Origin: Caldilineaceae bacterium
GTDB taxonomy: Bacteria > Chloroflexota > Anaerolineae > Caldilineales > Caldilineaceae
NCBI GenBank assembly: GCA_019637645.1
Contig: JAHBVH010000123.1
Location: 1-12,703, forward strand
Reading direction: 5' to 3'
DNA length: 12,703 nucleotides
In this document: positions 12,201-12,703 of the stretch, piece by piece
Numbering within the stretch: the first letter of the stretch is position 1
How the letters are laid out: the number at the start of each line of letters is the position of its first letter
Made by a program: the position numbers and the translations under genes
The notes under the pieces: model-generated
Database searches by the model: none
The model's input: only the letters and a program-made list of their open reading frames with translations
Told to the model about the DNA's origin: nothing

Positions 12201-12703
12201 ATTATAACTAATCCAGTCGTGCGGAGGGGGACAGCGTTTCAATCCCGCGACTGGGTTGATATTTACTCGAGCAGTGGTTATAGAAAGGGAGGGTTTCATG
12301 GTAATTGTTTCAATCCCGCGACTGGGTTGATATTTACTCGAGCTTGTGTACGTTCGAGATCGAGAATGACTGACATGGAGTTTCAATCCCGCGACTGGGT
12401 TGATATTTACTCGAGCGTCAAAGTACGAAAACTTGCAAGAAAAATCTGTACAAGTTTCAATCCCGCGACTGGGTTGATATTTACTCGAGCTCTAGATTCC
12501 ATGCGGCAAAAGGTGATGTTTCTTTGTTTCAATCCCGCGACTGGGTTGATATTTACTCGAGCCAAGCGTAGGGAAACAGTCCAACTTCCCTACCCAGTTT
12601 CAATCCCGCGACTGGGTTGATATTTACTCGAGCCCACGACCTGGAGTATCTCCCGTAGGGCATCAAGATGTTTCAATCCCGCGACTGGGTTGATATTTAC
12701 TCG
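12164..12703. CRISPR. CRISPR array, eight 37-nt repeats and seven spacers, continuing past the window
   Basis: Repeats start at 12164 (degenerate), 12236, 12307, 12380, 12454, 12526, 12597 and 12670 (cut after 34 nt). Repeats two to seven are identical, beginning GTTTCAATCCCGCGACTGGG and ending TTGATATTTACTCGAGC. Spacers are 34 to 37 nt: 12201-12235, 12273-12306, 12344-12379, 12417-12453, 12491-12525, 12563-12596 and 12634-12669. CAA-T-CCC pairs with GGG-TTG in the repeat, giving a short bulged stem. Read on the minus strand the repeat ends in ATTGAAAC, the usual 8-nt 5' handle of type I and type III crRNAs. Transcription is therefore inferred to run right to left, with the leader beyond the right edge. 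The degenerate copy at the left end agrees. No cas gene lies in the window, so the subtype stays open. Confidence 0.97.

Noticed and set aside
12081..12620. Open frame of 179 codons running through the C-rich tract and the CRISPR repeats
   Set aside because: It is made of the repeat translated in successive frames, with no ribosome site; a typical artefact of a stop-free CRISPR repeat.

Overview
The window is about 12.7 kb of moderately GC-rich bacterial DNA. I see no rRNA, tRNA or recognisable transposase gene. The gene content fits a filamentous, carotenoid-making Chloroflexota bacterium: a lycopene cyclase split into two short membrane subunits, a very large STAND ATPase with TPR repeats, PAP2 and VanZ-like membrane proteins, and a CRISPR repeat of the GTTTCAATCCC / ATTGAAAC kind. 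The taxon is an inference from gene families, not from a marker gene.

Layout. (1) 1-363, minus: N-terminal part of a LacI-family repressor, cut by the window edge. (2) 527-4402, minus: a compact run of seven genes, several overlapping or nearly so. In transcription order they are crtYc-like lycopene cyclase subunit, sugar-isomerase-like TIM barrel, Cys-rich 120-aa protein, crtYd-like lycopene cyclase subunit, GNAT acetyltransferase, RluE/RsuA-type rRNA pseudouridine synthase and a second GNAT acetyltransferase. A REP-like palindrome lies inside this run, and an extended -10 promoter precedes it. (3) 4403-4652: a hairpin-rich intergenic patch with an 18-bp perfect stem, bounded by TIR-like arms. 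(4) 4653-9132: a small secreted protein (minus), a 904-aa STAND ATPase-TPR regulator (minus) and a divergent secreted protein (plus). The regulator gene is flanked by inverted pairs of GTCTCA-type boxes. (5) 9157-10191, plus: an M29-aminopeptidase-like protein that appears to have lost its metal ligands. (6) 10369-11215, plus: a PAP2 phosphatase pseudogene (in-frame TGA plus a deletion/frameshift at its third motif), followed by an intact VanZ-like gene. (7) 11287-12703: a perfect-consensus sigma-70 promoter, a gene for a probable RHH plus winged-helix DNA-binding protein, a C-rich trailer, and a CRISPR array of eight repeats and seven spacers that runs off the right edge.

How the parts may work together. 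The two lycopene cyclase halves should form one heterodimeric enzyme that cyclises lycopene ends; the genes between and after them look co-transcribed but not biochemically linked. The regulator and its two secreted neighbours may be one small signalling/secretion island. The CRISPR repeat reads naturally on the minus strand (8-nt ATTGAAAC handle). The degenerate repeat next to the DNA-binding gene is therefore the leader-distal end, and the leader and probably the cas genes should lie to the right, outside the window.

The most promising unexplained items are the CRISPR-adjacent two-domain regulator with its perfect promoter, the STAND regulator bracketed by inverted GTCTCA boxes, and the M29-like protein without its metal ligands.
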